Source: Dugong dugon (Eukaryota; Chordata; Mammalia; Sirenia; Dugongidae). Taken from it: a DNA stretch of 64,000 nucleotides. This document shows positions 37,701 to 49,034 of the stretch, one piece after another (position 1 is the stretch's first letter; each line of letters starts with the position of its first letter). The translations under genes were made by a program, and so were the position numbers. Where the stretch lies: the NCBI GenBank assembly GCA_030035585.1, contig CM057475.1:4163501-4227500 (forward strand), read 5' to 3'. Under the pieces are notes generated by a model. That model worked only from the letters and a program-made list of their open reading frames with translations, ran no database searches and was not told the DNA's origin.

Positions 37701-38614
37701 TGTGCATCTATTGCTATAAATTGTCCTTTGAGGGCTGCCTTTGATGTGTGCCAAATGTTCTGGCATGATGTGTTTTCATTTTCATTTGATTCTAGGAATT
37801 TTTTTATTCCATCTCTTATTTATTCTACTACGCAGTGATGTGTAAGCAGGGAATTATTCAGTTGCCATGTAATTCATTTTTTTTCCTTGCTCTTTCTAGT
37901 GTTAATTTCTACTTTGATGGCATTGTGGTTAGAGAAGATACTTTGAATTATCTCATCGTTTTGGATCTTGTTGAGGATTTCTCTGTGGCCTAAGATGTGG
38001 TCTGTTCTGGAGAACGTTCCATGTGCATTGGAAAAGAACGTGTACTTTGCAGCGGTTGGTTACAGTGTTCTGTATATGTCTATGAGGTCAAGTTGGCTGA
38101 TTGTGCTTTTTAGGTCTTCTGTATCTTTGCTGAGTTTCTTCTTAGTTGTTCTGTCCTTTACTGAGAGTGATGTGTTGAAGTCTCCTACTATTATTGTGGA
38201 ACTGTTAATTTCTCTTTTCAGTGTTGTTAGAGTTTGTTTTATGTATTTTGGAGCCCTGTCATTGGGTGCGTAGATGTTTATTATGGTTATGTCTTCATGA
38301 TGGATCATCCCCTTAATCATTATGTAGTGTCCTTCTTTGTCTTTTATGGTAGATTTTGTTTTAAAGTCTATTTTAATCTGAGATTAGAGTTGCCACTCCT
38401 GCTCTTTTTGCTAGTTGTTAGCTTGATATATTTTTTTCCAACCTTTGATTTTTAATAAATTCACATCTTTGTTTCTAAGGTGTGTCTCTTGTAGACAGCA
38501 AATTGATGGATCCTGTTTTCTTATCCATTCTGTCACTCTCCGTCTCTTTATGGGTGCATTGAGTCCATTTACATTCAGTGTAATTATTGATAGATGTGAG
38601 TTTGTGTCTGTCAT
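34794..38614 (-). pseudogene. L1 ORF2 (endonuclease/reverse transcriptase), copy B, broken
   Basis: It starts MTDTNSHLSIITLNVNGLNA at 38614, with the endonuclease motifs LNVNGLN and CCLQETHL. The RT active site reads SADD instead of FADD in the piece at 36433-36714 ([12 protein letters not shown]). The C-terminal cysteine segment is in 34981-35196. Frameshifts include the seven-A run at the KKSPGPDGF position (around 37209-37215), the same as in copy C. The stop lies at 34794. Length matches an intact ORF2. Confidence 0.88.
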
Positions 38615-38630
38615 TTTGTAATGCTTTTTT

Positions 38631-38870
38631 TCATGGTGCTGAAGTTTTCTTTGTTCTTACTCTCTTGTGCTGAGTTACTTTTGTTTGTGGATTTTTTTTT
38701 TCATTTCTTTTTATTTTTGTAGGTTTTGTTTTTGCTGAAACTTTGTGTTTTTCTCTTTTTTTATGAGTATGGTTTTTAATTTTCTTTGTGGTTACCATGA
38801 ATTTTACCCTTATATTTCTAAGTTTGAAACAGTCTATGATTACTTGGTATCGCCTTGCTTTTCTGTCCAT
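38631..38870 (-). other. Lysine-rich small open frame in the L1 inter-ORF spacer, copy B (79 codons)
   Basis: It starts MDRKARRYQVIIDCFKLRNI and ends KKTSAP. It is strongly basic and aligns end to end with the frame at 44971-45210 of copy C, with four base differences over 240, all of which change the amino acid. It ends 16 bases before the ORF2 ATG. No domain is recognised. Confidence 0.45.
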
Positions 38871-39197
38871 TAGAAGGTTCTATACCTATGCCATTTGTTC
38901 CCTCTTTCATTGTTTTGATGTTGTTGTCATTTGCTGATTAACTGCTCTGATTCCCTGTTGTATTTCTTTTGGTTTTGGATAGTCCTCGAGAGTTAATTTC
39001 CTAGATTGGTATCTGGTTGGTATGATCCTGCATCCTAGATTCTTCCTGTGAGCATAGTTTTTTGTTCTCAGATAGAAGAACTCCCTTTAATAATTCTTGT
39101 TAGTCTGGTTTGACTTTTACATATTCCCTTAATTTCTGTTTATCTGGAAATGACCTAATTTCACCATCAAATTTGAACGAGAGTTTAGCAGGATATA

Positions 39198-40083
39198 TTA
39201 TTCTTGGCTGGCAATTGTTTTCTTTCAAGGTTTTATATATGTTATTGCATTGTATTCTTGCCTGCATGGTTTCTGCCAAATACTCTGAGCTTAGTCTTAT
39301 TGTTTCTCCTCTGTATGTAACTTCTTGTTTTTCACAAGCTGCTCTCAGGATTCTTTCTTTGTCTTTGGTTTTGGCGAGTGTGGTTATGATATATGCCTTG
39401 GTGATTTTCTTTTAGGGGTTCTCTCATATATGGGGTTCATTGAGCTTCTTGGATGGCCAGCTTTTCATCTTTCATGATATTGGGTAATTTTCTGTCAACA
39501 GTTCTTCAATGATCCTCTGTGTTTTCTGTTTTCTCCCCCTGTTCTGGAATTCCAAAAACTCGAACATTTTTGCTTTTGATTGCTTCCCACGTAACTCTCA
39601 GGGTTTCTTCACTTTTCTTTGTTCTTTTTTCTGAGTTTTCCTCAAACAGAGTTGTAACCAAGTGTTTGTCTTCAATTCCACTGATCCTGTCTTCCACCTT
39701 TTCAAATCTGCTTCTCAGCCCTTCTATGACATCACCTATTTCTGAAATCTTGTTGTCTATCTTTTGGATTTCTAATTGTTGTCTTTGTATAATTTCTAGC
39801 TGTGAATTTATTTTGGCATTTTGTTCCTGCATTATTTTCCTGAATTCCTCCAATTTTTTGTCTGTATTTTCCATGAATTTGTCTATTTTTTCCTTATGTT
39901 TGTCAGCTTTTTGCCCCAGCTCTTAGAGAATTATGAGTATTAGAGATTTGAATTCCCTATCAGGTAGTTCTAGTGCATTTTCTTCCACTGGAAAGTCGTC
40001 TGGTGTTTTATTTTGGACACCTACTGGAACCATCTTGTCCTGTTTTTTAAATGTATTGATATTGTCTGCTGTCTTCGGGGCAT
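39198..40083 (-). pseudogene. L1 ORF1 (RNA-binding protein), copy B, broken
   Basis: The start codon complement is at 40081-40083 and the stop follows VSQE-like text at 39198. The coiled-coil and RRM part is open in 39506-39874 (ENTDKKLEEFRKIMQEQNAK through VFGIPEQGEKTENT). The span is 886 bases, not a multiple of three, so at least one indel breaks the frame. The function would be trimeric RNA binding in the L1 RNP. Confidence 0.82.
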
Positions 40084-41981
40084 TCAGTTGTTATTTTTCT
40101 CGTTTATTGATTGTAGATTTGTTTGCTTTGTCCCTTTTTTTAAAAAATTTGAGTATGTCTGAGCAGGCTGACTGTGTGTTCTTTGCTGTTTGCTCGTCTG
40201 TGGGCATGACACTTTTCGCCTGCTTCTCCTATTGGCAGGTTCAGTCACTCAGTTATGGTATGGCAGGGCAGGTCTAGCTGAAGAGGAGTTACTGGGATGG
40301 GTTGTTTGTGGCACTTACTACAGCCACCACAGCGGGTTGGTAAACTGTGCAGGGCAGGTTCCAGTAGGTCATGCCTGTGCTGCTTGGTGGTGTGATGTTA
40401 CGTGCATGGTGCAAGTAGGCAGGATGTAGCAGAGAGATTTTTATGTGTGGAGCTAAGATGGATATGGGAGAGAGGTGAGAGGAACAGGAGCCAAAAATAT
40501 ACATACAAACAAAAAAAGAATGCTAGGGGAGCTTGCCATTAGAGTGGAGAGATGAGAGACTATGAAAGGACAAAAACAGAAAGGGGAAGAGGAAGAAAAG
40601 AAAAGAATGAATAAATAAAAATCAGAAAGGTTAAAGAACCATAAAGTTCCCACGGATCCCACCGGTGCAGCTATGAGGTCTGGGGAAGTCGCTCTCAGGT
40701 GTTGCAGTACAGCCTGGCTAGAAGGCATAGACGTATACAAAGCCAGGTATTCAGGGAACAGAAAGAGAAGGAAGATACAGAGAGACAAGAACCTGAGTAA
40801 TGAAGAAAGACAAAAAGGGCAAAAGATGGAAAAGAAAGCAAAACAAATTAAAAAAAAAAAAAAAGAACAAGAAAAGCCCCCCTTTTTGGAAAAAAACAAA
40901 AAACAAAAAAAGAAATGCACTCAGGGATCCCTGTGTACGTCTGTGCAAGCCGAGGGGTTGGTCTCCTTGCCATGCAGCACGGCCTCGTCAGAAAGGGCTC
41001 CCAACTCAAGAAAAGGAAAAGAAAACAAACAAACAAACAAAAGCCCCAGGATCCCACCAGCATGGCAGCCCAGACTGGGAAGCAGCTCCACACTCAAACG
41101 GAGCTCTGCAGCCCCTCAGGAAGAAGCAAAGATGGCTCACAGACCCACGTATTTGAGCGAAAGGAGGGGGAGGTGGTGAGAGTTAAGGAAGAAATGAAAA
41201 GAAGCCAAAAAAAGAGCAACACTAGTAGCCAACAAATGGCACTCAGAGAGCCACCTAGTGCGGGCTGGTTGAATCCAAGCAGCCAGTTTTTCTCGGACAA
41301 GAGACTGTGTCCGCGGGAAGCAGAGGGGGCCGAGTGTGGGTGAAGAAGTTAGGGAGTGGGAAAGTGTATATCACAAATTACCGGAGCTCTGCACCCCCTC
41401 AGGAAGAAGCAAAGATGGCACATGGAGCCAGGTATTTGAGGGAAACGAGGGGGAGGTGGTGAGAGGTAAGGAAGAAATCAAAAGAAGCAGAAAAAAGCAA
41501 CACCAGCAACCAACAAATGGCACTCAGAGAGTCGGCCCATTTGGGTGGGTGGAATCCAAGCAGCCGGTGTTTCCCGGTCAAGAGATTGTTGCCACGGGAA
41601 GCAGAGGAGGCTGAATTTGGGTGAAGAAGGGTGGGGGATGGGAAAGCGTATGTCACAAATTACTGGTTGTTTTTCTCCCTCTGGACGCCCTGTGAGGCTG
41701 CTTTCTCTTACCCCCTGTTTGCTGGTCTCCAATAGGAGTCCGAGATGGTGGATCCCCGCTGCGTTAGCTGGTAGGGGACCTCTGCATGAATCTCCTCGCT
41801 CTCCATTCTCTGTCAGTTTTCTCACTCCATTTTGTGCTTGGCTGAGTTCTTTATCACTTCATTTGATGCTTTAGGGTTTCAGGATTGTTGTTTTCTCTGT
41901 TTGGCTTAATTTTTCAGATCTTTGCTGTGGAGGGATGGCTGGTGCTTCTGCCTAGAGTGCCATTTTGTCAGAAGTCCACAG
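40084..41981 (-). promoter_or_regulatory. L1 copy B 5' UTR / internal promoter with tandem units
   Basis: About 1.9 kb. The landmark gcaaagatggc occurs at 41126 and 41409, showing tandem units with a period of ~283 bp. The YY1-like site at the 5' end reads (complement) AAAATGGCA at 41958-41966, the CpG of copies A and C being lost. Several antisense frames (up to 168 codons) are present on the plus strand. Confidence 0.72.
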
Positions 41982-42414
41982 AGCTAGTTTTGAAGAAAGA
42001 GTTTTAAATTTAACATCAGACCATTTCACCCTTAAGAATATAGTACTAGAGAGGGGGCAAGATGGCGCTCTAGGCAGAAACACCACGCCGTCCCTCCACA
42101 GCAAAGATCCGAAGAACTAAGCCTAACAGAGAATCAACAATCCTGAAACCCTAGAACACCAAATGAAGAGATAAAGAACTCAGCCAAACACCAAACGGAG
42201 TGAGAATACTAAAAGAGAACGGAGAGCGAGGAGAGACTCAGGCAGAGATTCCTTACCAGCCAATGCAGCGCGGATCCACCATCTTGGATTCCTATCAGAG
42301 ACCAGCGAATGGGAGAGCAGCCTTGCAGAGCATCTGGTCGGAGACAGAACGACCGGTAAACTGCGGTGCGCGCTCTCCCACCACCCACCCCTCTCTGCCT
42401 CAGCTGGGGATCCC

Positions 42415-42946
42415 CTGCTTTCCGTGGCCAGGGTCCCTGGGCTGGGGGGCGCCGGTGCTTGGATTCCACGCGCCTGGGCTGGGGGCTTTCTGGGAGCCAT
42501 TTGCTGGCAGCTAGCGAACCTTTCTCTGCCGCCTCCCCCACCCTTTGCCTGGGTGCCTGGTTCCGAGTGCCGTCTCTGCTCTCTCCTGCGGGGCTGTAGG
42601 GCTGCGTTCGGGCGTGTGGCTGTTTCTAGGTCTGGGCTCCCGTGCGGGTGGGATCCCAGGGCCTTTGTTCGTTCGCCCCTCTGCTTTCCGTGGCTGGAGT
42701 CCCTGAGCTGGGGGGCGCCGGTGCTTGGATTCCACGCGCCCGGGCTGGCGGCTTTCTGGAAGCCGTTTGCTGGCAGCTAGCGAGCCTTTTTCTGCCGCCT
42801 CCCCCTCCTTTTGCCTGGGTGCCTGGTTCCGAGTGCCGTCTCTGCTCTCTCCTGAGGGGCTGTAGGGCTGCGTTTGGGCGTGTGGCTGTTTCCAGGTCTG
42901 GGCTCCCGTGCGGGTGGGATCCTGGGGCCTTTGTTCATTGGCCCCT
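42415..42946 (+). repeat. Two tandem 266-bp monomers in the L1 5' UTR
   Basis: The landmarks ctgctttccgtggc (42415, 42681, variant at 42947), tgcttggattccacgcgcc and gttccgagtgccgtctctgc recur with a constant spacing of 266 bases and ~93-95 percent identity by eye. Confidence 0.92.
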
Positions 42947-42969
42947 CTGCTTCCCGTGGCCACGGTCAC
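42511..42969 (-). other. Antisense open frame (152 codons) across the L1 monomers
   Basis: The frame stays open across both monomers and is arginine-, proline- and glutamine-rich. As 266 is not a multiple of three, the units are read in different frames, so the openness reflects the GC-rich composition as much as any selection. It occupies the position of primate ORF0 (antisense, 5' UTR), but there is no sequence likeness that I can claim. Confidence 0.3.
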
Positions 42970-43750
42970 TTAACCCCGAGACTACCCGCTTCTTGGAATT
43001 CGCGCCACTGAGTGGGGGCTCTCTGGGTCCCATTTGTAGGCACTGACTGCTGGTGTTGCCCCTTTTTTTTTTTTTTTCAATTTTATTTTTCTTCCTTTTT
43101 TGATTAGTTTTGTCATCTTTTACCTCTTTTTCCCTTTTGTCTTTCTTCATTGCTTAATTTCTCGTCTCTCTATCTCTTCCTTCTCATTCTGATCCCTGAA
43201 TACCAGGCGATGTATCCCTCTGTACCCTCTGGCCAGGCTGAGCTGTGAAAATTGAGACCGACTCCCCCAGACCTCATAGCTGCATCGGTGGGATCCCTAG
43301 GAACGTTGCAGTTCTTTAACTTTTCTGATTTTTATTTGGTCATTCTTTCCTTTTCTTTCTCTTCCCCCTTCTGGTTTCCTCTATCCCATAGTCTCTCATC
43401 TGTAAATTCCAACGGCAAGCTCCCCTAGCATTCTTTTATGTTTGTACGCTTTTTGCTCCTCCTCCTCTCTCCCCTCTCCCATATCCAGCTTAGCTTCACA
43501 CATAACCATCTTCCCGCTGCACCCTACCTACCTGCACCGTGCACTAGACATCACACCACCAAGCGGTTCAGGCACGCCCTATTGGAACCTGCCCAGCACT
43601 GACTACCGACCATCCTGGTGGCTGTGGTGAGTGCCACAAGCAACCCGTCCCAGTGGCTCCTCCTCAGCTAGATCTGCCCAGCTGTACCACAAAAACGAAA
43701 CAAAAAAAAAAAAAAATCTACAATCAATAAACGAGAGAAATATCTACTGA

Positions 43751-44635
43751 ATGCCCCGAAAACAGCAAACAATATCAAAACATTTACAAAAACAAGACAA
43801 GATGGCTCCAATAGGCGTCCAAATTAAAACACCAGATAACTCTCCTGTGGAAGAAAATGCACTAGAAGTACCTGATATGGAACTCAAATCACTAATACTC
43901 AGAATTTTCCAAGAACTGAGGCAAAAAGCTGACAAACATGAGGAAAAAATAGACAAATTTATGGAAAATACAGACAAAAAATTGGAAGAATTCAGGAAGA
44001 TGATGTAGGAACAAAATGCCAAAATAAATTCACAACTCGAAATTATACAAAAACAACAATTAGAAATCCAAAAGATAAACAACAAGATTTCAGAAATGGA
44101 CGGTGTCATAGAAGGGCTGACAAGCAGATATGAAATGGTGGAAGACAGGATCAGTGGAATTGAAGACAAACACTTGGTTACAACTCTGTTTCAGGAAAAC
44201 TCAGAAAAAAGAACAAAGAAAAATGAAGAGACCCTGAGAGTTATGTGGGACACAATTAGAAGCAAAAACTTACGAGTGATTGGCATACCAGAACAGGGGG
44301 AGAAAACAGAAAACACAGAGAGGATCATTGAGGAACTGCTGACAGAAAACTTTCCCAATATCATGAAAGATGAAAAGCTGGCCATCCAAGAAGTTCAACG
44401 AGCCCCATATAGAAGAGACCCCAAAAGAAAATCACCAAGACATATCATATTCACACTCGCTAAAACTAAAGACAAACAAAGAATCCTGAGAGCAGCTCGT
44501 GAAAAACAAGAAGTCACATACAGAGGAGAAACAATAAGACTAAGCTCAGATTATTCAGCAGAAACCATGCAGGCAAGAAGGCAATGGGATGACATATATA
44601 AAATCTTGAAAGAAAAAATCGTCAGCCAAGAATAA
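43751..44635 (+). pseudogene. L1 ORF1 (RNA-binding protein), copy C, one internal stop
   Basis: The start MPRKQQTISKHLQKQDKM is at 43751 and the end KEKIVSQE at 44635, 294 codons. Residues ~45-150 are heptad-rich coiled coil; ~155-245 is the RRM-type domain (NLRVIGIPEQGEKTENTER); the rest is the basic C-terminal domain (SPRHIIFTLAKTKDKQRIL, RAAREKQEVTYRG). A single TAG at codon 86 (44006-44008) replaces the CAG glutamine kept in copies A and B. Otherwise the frame is open. The protein would bind L1 RNA as a trimer. Confidence 0.9.
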
Positions 44636-45226
44636 TATATCCTGCAAAACTCTCATTCAGATTTGATGGTGAAATTAGGTCATTTCCAGATAAACAGAAA
44701 CTAAAGGAATATGCAAAAGTCAAACCAAACTTACAAGAATTATTAAAGGGAGTTCTTCGATCTGAGGACAAACAGCTTCAGCTCTCAGGCAGGACCTAGG
44801 ACCTAGGACGCAGGTTCACATGAACCAGATACCATTCTAGGAACTGAACTACAGAGGACTTTCCAAAAACAAAAGATATACAACAGGGAATCAGAGAAAT
44901 CAATCAAAGGATGACAACAACATCAAAACAATGAAAGAGGGAACAAACGGCATAGGTATAGAACCTTCTAATGGACAGAAAAGCAAGGCGATACCAAGTA
45001 ATCATAGACTGTTTCAAACTTAGAAAGATAAGGGTAAAATTCATGGTAACCACAAAGAAAATTAAAATCCATACTAATAAAAAAAGAGAAAAACACAAAG
45101 TTTCAGCAAAAACAAAACCTACAAAAATAAAAAGAAATGAAAAAAAAAATCCACGAACAAAAGTAACTCAGCACAAGAGAGTAAGAACAAAGAAAACTTC
45201 AGCACCATGAAAAAAAGCATTACAAA
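44636..45226 (+). other. Long L1 inter-ORF spacer, copy C
   Basis: The 591 bases between the ORF1 stop and the ORF2 ATG contrast with ~63 in human L1. A-rich, and shared in arrangement with copies A (591) and B (583). Confidence 0.85.
44971..45210 (+). other. Lysine-rich small open frame in the L1 inter-ORF spacer, copy C (79 codons)
   Basis: It starts MDRKARRYQVIIDCFKLRKI, then a very basic middle (KKREKHKVSAKTKPTKIKRN) and ends KKTSAP. About 40 percent of the residues are Lys or Arg. It stops 16 bases before the ORF2 ATG and is in another frame. Copies B and A have matching frames. The four differences from copy B are all amino-acid changing, which argues against strong protein-level constraint. 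Unknown function, possibly none; if translated it could affect ORF2 reinitiation. Confidence 0.45.
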
Positions 45227-48200
45227 ATGACAGAAAGAAACTCACATCTATCAATAATTACACTGAACATAAATGGACTCAATGCACCCATAAAGAGATG
45301 GAGAGTGGCAGAATGGATAAGAAAACAGGATCCATCAATTTGCTGTCTACAAGAGACACACCTTAGAAACAAAGATGTGAATTTATTAAAAATCAAAGGT
45401 TGGAAAAAAATATATCAAGCTAACAACTATCAAAAAAGAGCAGGAGTGGCAATTCTAATCTCAGATAAAATAGACTTTAAAACAAAATCTACCATAAAAG
45501 ACAAAGAAGGACACTATATAATGATTAAGGGGATGATCCATCATGAAGACATAACCATAATAAATATCTATGCACCCAATGACAGGGCTCTAAAATACAT
45601 AAAAAAAACTCTAACAGCACTGAAAAGAGAAATTGACAGTTCCACAATAATAGTAGGAGACTTCAATACACCACTCTTAGTAAAGGACAGAACAACTAAA
45701 AGGAAACTCAGCAAAGATACAGAAGACCTAAAGGACACAATCAGCCAACTGGACCTCATAGACATATATAGAACAATCCATCCAACCGCTGCAAGGTACA
45801 CATTCTTTTCCAATGCACATGGAACGTTCTCCAGAATAGACCATATCTTAGGCCACAGAGCAATCCTCAACAAGATCCAAAATGCTGAGATAATTCACAG
45901 TATCTTCTCTGACCACAATGCCAACAAGGTAGAAATTAACACTAGAAAGAGCAAGGAAAAAAAATCAAACACATGGAAACTGAATAATAATCTGCTTACA
46001 CATCAATGGGTAATAGAAGAAATCAGAGATGGAATCAAAAAATTCCTAGAGTCAAATGAGAATGAAAACACGTCATACCAAAACGTTTGGGACACAGCAA
46101 AGGCAGTCCTCAGAGGACAATTTATAGCAATAGATACACATATCAAAAAAGAAGAAAGGGACAAAATCAAAACATTAACTACAGAACTCAAACAAATAGA
46201 AAGAGAACAACAAAAAAAAAAGCCTACAACCACCGGAAGAAAGGAAATAGTAAAGATCAGAGCAGAAATCAATGAAATAGAGAACAGAAAAACAATAGAA
46301 AGAATCAACAAAACCAAAAGTTGGTTCTTTGAAAGAATCAACAAAATCGACAAACCACTGGCCAGACTGACAAAAGAAAAACAGCAGAGGGCACAAATAA
46401 CCCAAATAAGAAATGAAATGGGGGACATTACAACAGACCCAACTGAAATAAAAAGGATTATAACAGAATATTATGAAAAACTATACTCCAACAAATTTGA
46501 AAACCTAGAGGAAATGGATAAATTTATAGAAACATACGGCCTACCCAAACTACAACAAAGTGATATTGAAAATCTGAACAGACCCATAACAAGAGAAGAG
46601 ATTGAAAAGGTAATAAAAAAACTCCCAACAAAAAAAGCCCTGGCCCAGATGGCTTCACTGGAGAATTCTACAAACCATTTACAGAAGAGCTCGTACCAGT
46701 TCTACTCAAGCTATTTCAGAGCATAGAAGAGGAAGCAACACTTCCAAATTCATTCTATGAAGCCAGCATAACGCTGATACCAAAACCAGGCAAAGACATC
46801 ACAAAAAAAGAAAATTACAGACCAATATCTCTCATGAATATAGATGCAAAAATTCTGAACAAAATTCTAGCCAATAGAATTCAGTATCTTATCAAAAAAA
46901 TAATACACCACGACCAAGTAGGATTCATACCAGGTATGCAAGGATGGTTTAACATTAGAAAATCCATCAACGTAATCCACCACATAAATAAAAGGAAAGA
47001 AAAAAATCACATGATCATCTCAATTGATGCAGAAAAGGCATTTGACAAAGTCCAAGACCCATTCCTGATAAAAGCTCTCAATAAAATAGGTATAGAAGGG
47101 AAATTTCTCAACATAATAAAGGGCATCTATGCAAAACCAACAGCCAACATCATTCTTAATGGAGAGAGGCTGAAAACATTCCCCTTGAAAACAGGAACAA
47201 GACCACTCCTATTTAACATTGTGCTGGAAGTTCTAGCTAGAGCAGTAAGGCAAGAGAAAGAAATAAAGGGCATCCAAATTGGTAATGAAGAAGTTAAACT
47301 CTCCCTGTTTGCAGATGATATGATACTATACATAGAAAACCCTAAAGACTCCACGAGAAATCTACTGGAACTAATAGAAAGATTCAGCAGAGTAGCAGGA
47401 CAAAGATAAACATTCAAAAATCCACTGGATTCCTATACACCAGTAAAGAGAACGATGAAAAGGAGATCAGGAAATCAATACCATTTTCAATAGCCCCTAA
47501 AAAGATCAAATACTTAGGAATAAATCTGACCAGGAACATAAAAGACCTATACAAAGAAAACTACAAAACACTGCTGCATGAAATCCAAAGGGATCTACAT
47601 AAATGGAAAAACATACCATGCTCATGGATAGGCAGACTCAACATTGTGAAAATGGCAATTCTACCTAAAGCAATCTACAAATACAATGCAATCCCGATAC
47701 AAATACCAACAACATTCTTCAAAGAGATGGAAAAACTAATTATTAACTTTATATGGAAAGGGAAGAAACCCCAAATAAGTAAAGCACTACTGAAGAAGAA
47801 GAATAAAGTTGGAGGACTCACACTACCTGACTTGAGAACCTACTATACAGCTACAATACTCAAAACAGCCTGGTACTGGTACAACAACAGAGACATTAAC
47901 CAATGGAACAGAATTGAGAACTCAGATGTAAATCCATCCACCTACGGTCACCTGATTTTTGACAAGGGCCCAAAATACATCAAATGGGGAAAAGACAGTC
48001 TTTTTAAAAAATGGTGCTGGCAAAACTGGATATCCACTTGTAGAAAAATGAAACAGGACCCATACCTCACACCATATACAAAAACTACTTCAAAATGGAT
48101 CAAAGACCTGAATATAAAGCCTCAAACTATAAAATTCATAGAAGAAAAAATAGGACCAACACTTCAGGCCTTAATACATGGCATTAACAGGATACAAACC

Positions 48201-49034
48201 ATAAACATCAACACAAAAAACCCAACAGATAAACTAGATAATTGGGATCTTCTAAAAATCAAACATCTATGCTCTTCAAAAGATTTCACCAAAAGAGTTA
48301 AAAGAGAACCTACAGACTGGGAAAAAATTTTTGGACAGTACAAGTCAGACAAAGGTCTAAACTCCATAATCTACAAGAAAATCCAACACCTCTACAACAA
48401 AAAGACAACCAATCCTATCAAAAAATGGGCAAAGGAAATGAACAGACACTTCACCAAGGAAGACATTCAAATGGCCAACAGACACATGAGGAAATGCTCG
48501 CGATCACTAGCCATTAGAGAAATGCAAATTAAATCCACAATGAGATACCATCTCACCCCGGCATTACTGGCACGAATCAAAAATACTGGAAATAACAAAT
48601 GTTGGAGGGGCTGCGGAGAGACGGGAACTCTTATACACTGCTGGTGGGAATGCAAAATGATACAACCATTTTGGAAAATGATATGGCATTTCCTCAGAAA
48701 GCTAGAAATAGACATACCATTCAATCCAGCAATCCCACTGCTAGGAATATATCCTAGAGAAATAAGAGTCATCACTCGAATAGACATATGCACACCTATG
48801 TTCATGGCAGCATTATTCACAATAGCAAAACGATGGAAACAACCTCGATGTCCATCAACAGATGAATGGATACACAAACTATGGTACATACACACAATGG
48901 AGTACTATGCAACGAGAAAGAACAACAATGAATCGGTGAACCATCTCATAACATGGATGAAACTGGAGGACATCATGCTGAGTGAAATAAGTCAATCACA
49001 AAAGGAAAAATATTGTATGAGACCTCTATTGTAA
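45227..49034 (+). pseudogene. L1 ORF2 (endonuclease/reverse transcriptase), copy C, two frameshifts
   Basis: The first 499 codons are open and hold the whole APE-type endonuclease: LNINGLN, CCLQETHL, VGDFNTPL and SDHNANK carry the catalytic Asn, Glu, Asp and His. The RT domain lies in 46640-47409 in a second frame ([24 protein letters not shown] at 47308-47319). The C-terminal part, 47410-49034, is in a third frame and ends with the cysteine segment [18 protein letters not shown]. One shift is in a seven-A run near 46635, the other at ~47403. An 18-base in-frame deletion removes residues before the PLLFNIVLE motif. The enzyme would nick DNA and copy L1 RNA at the target. Confidence 0.92.

Larger units (their letters stand above)
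33617..41981 (-). mobile_element. Full-length young L1 (copy B)
   Basis: A complete ~8.4 kb L1 with poly-T at the left end and the 5' end at 41981. The target duplication agctagtttt is exact at 33607-33616 and 41982-41991. It has the same order as copies A and C. It is in direct orientation with copy A and head to head with copy C. Both ORFs are broken. Confidence 0.95.
42049..43750 (+). promoter_or_regulatory. L1 copy C 5' UTR / internal promoter, CpG-rich with 266-bp tandem units
   Basis: The start contains CAAGATGGCG (42058-42067), a consensus-like YY1 site at the place where human L1 uses YY1 to set the start of transcription. Two tandem 266-bp units follow (42415-42680 and 42681-42946) and a third begins at 42947 (ctgcttcccgtggccac). 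The units are rich in CpG and GC. From 43050 the sequence becomes T-rich, then AC-rich before ORF1. By analogy with mouse monomers the units may be the promoter; this is inference. Confidence 0.75.

Noticed and set aside
42361-42960. CpG island as a host gene promoter
   Set aside because: It coincides exactly with the 5' UTR monomers of L1 copy C and is followed by ORF1, not by a host exon.
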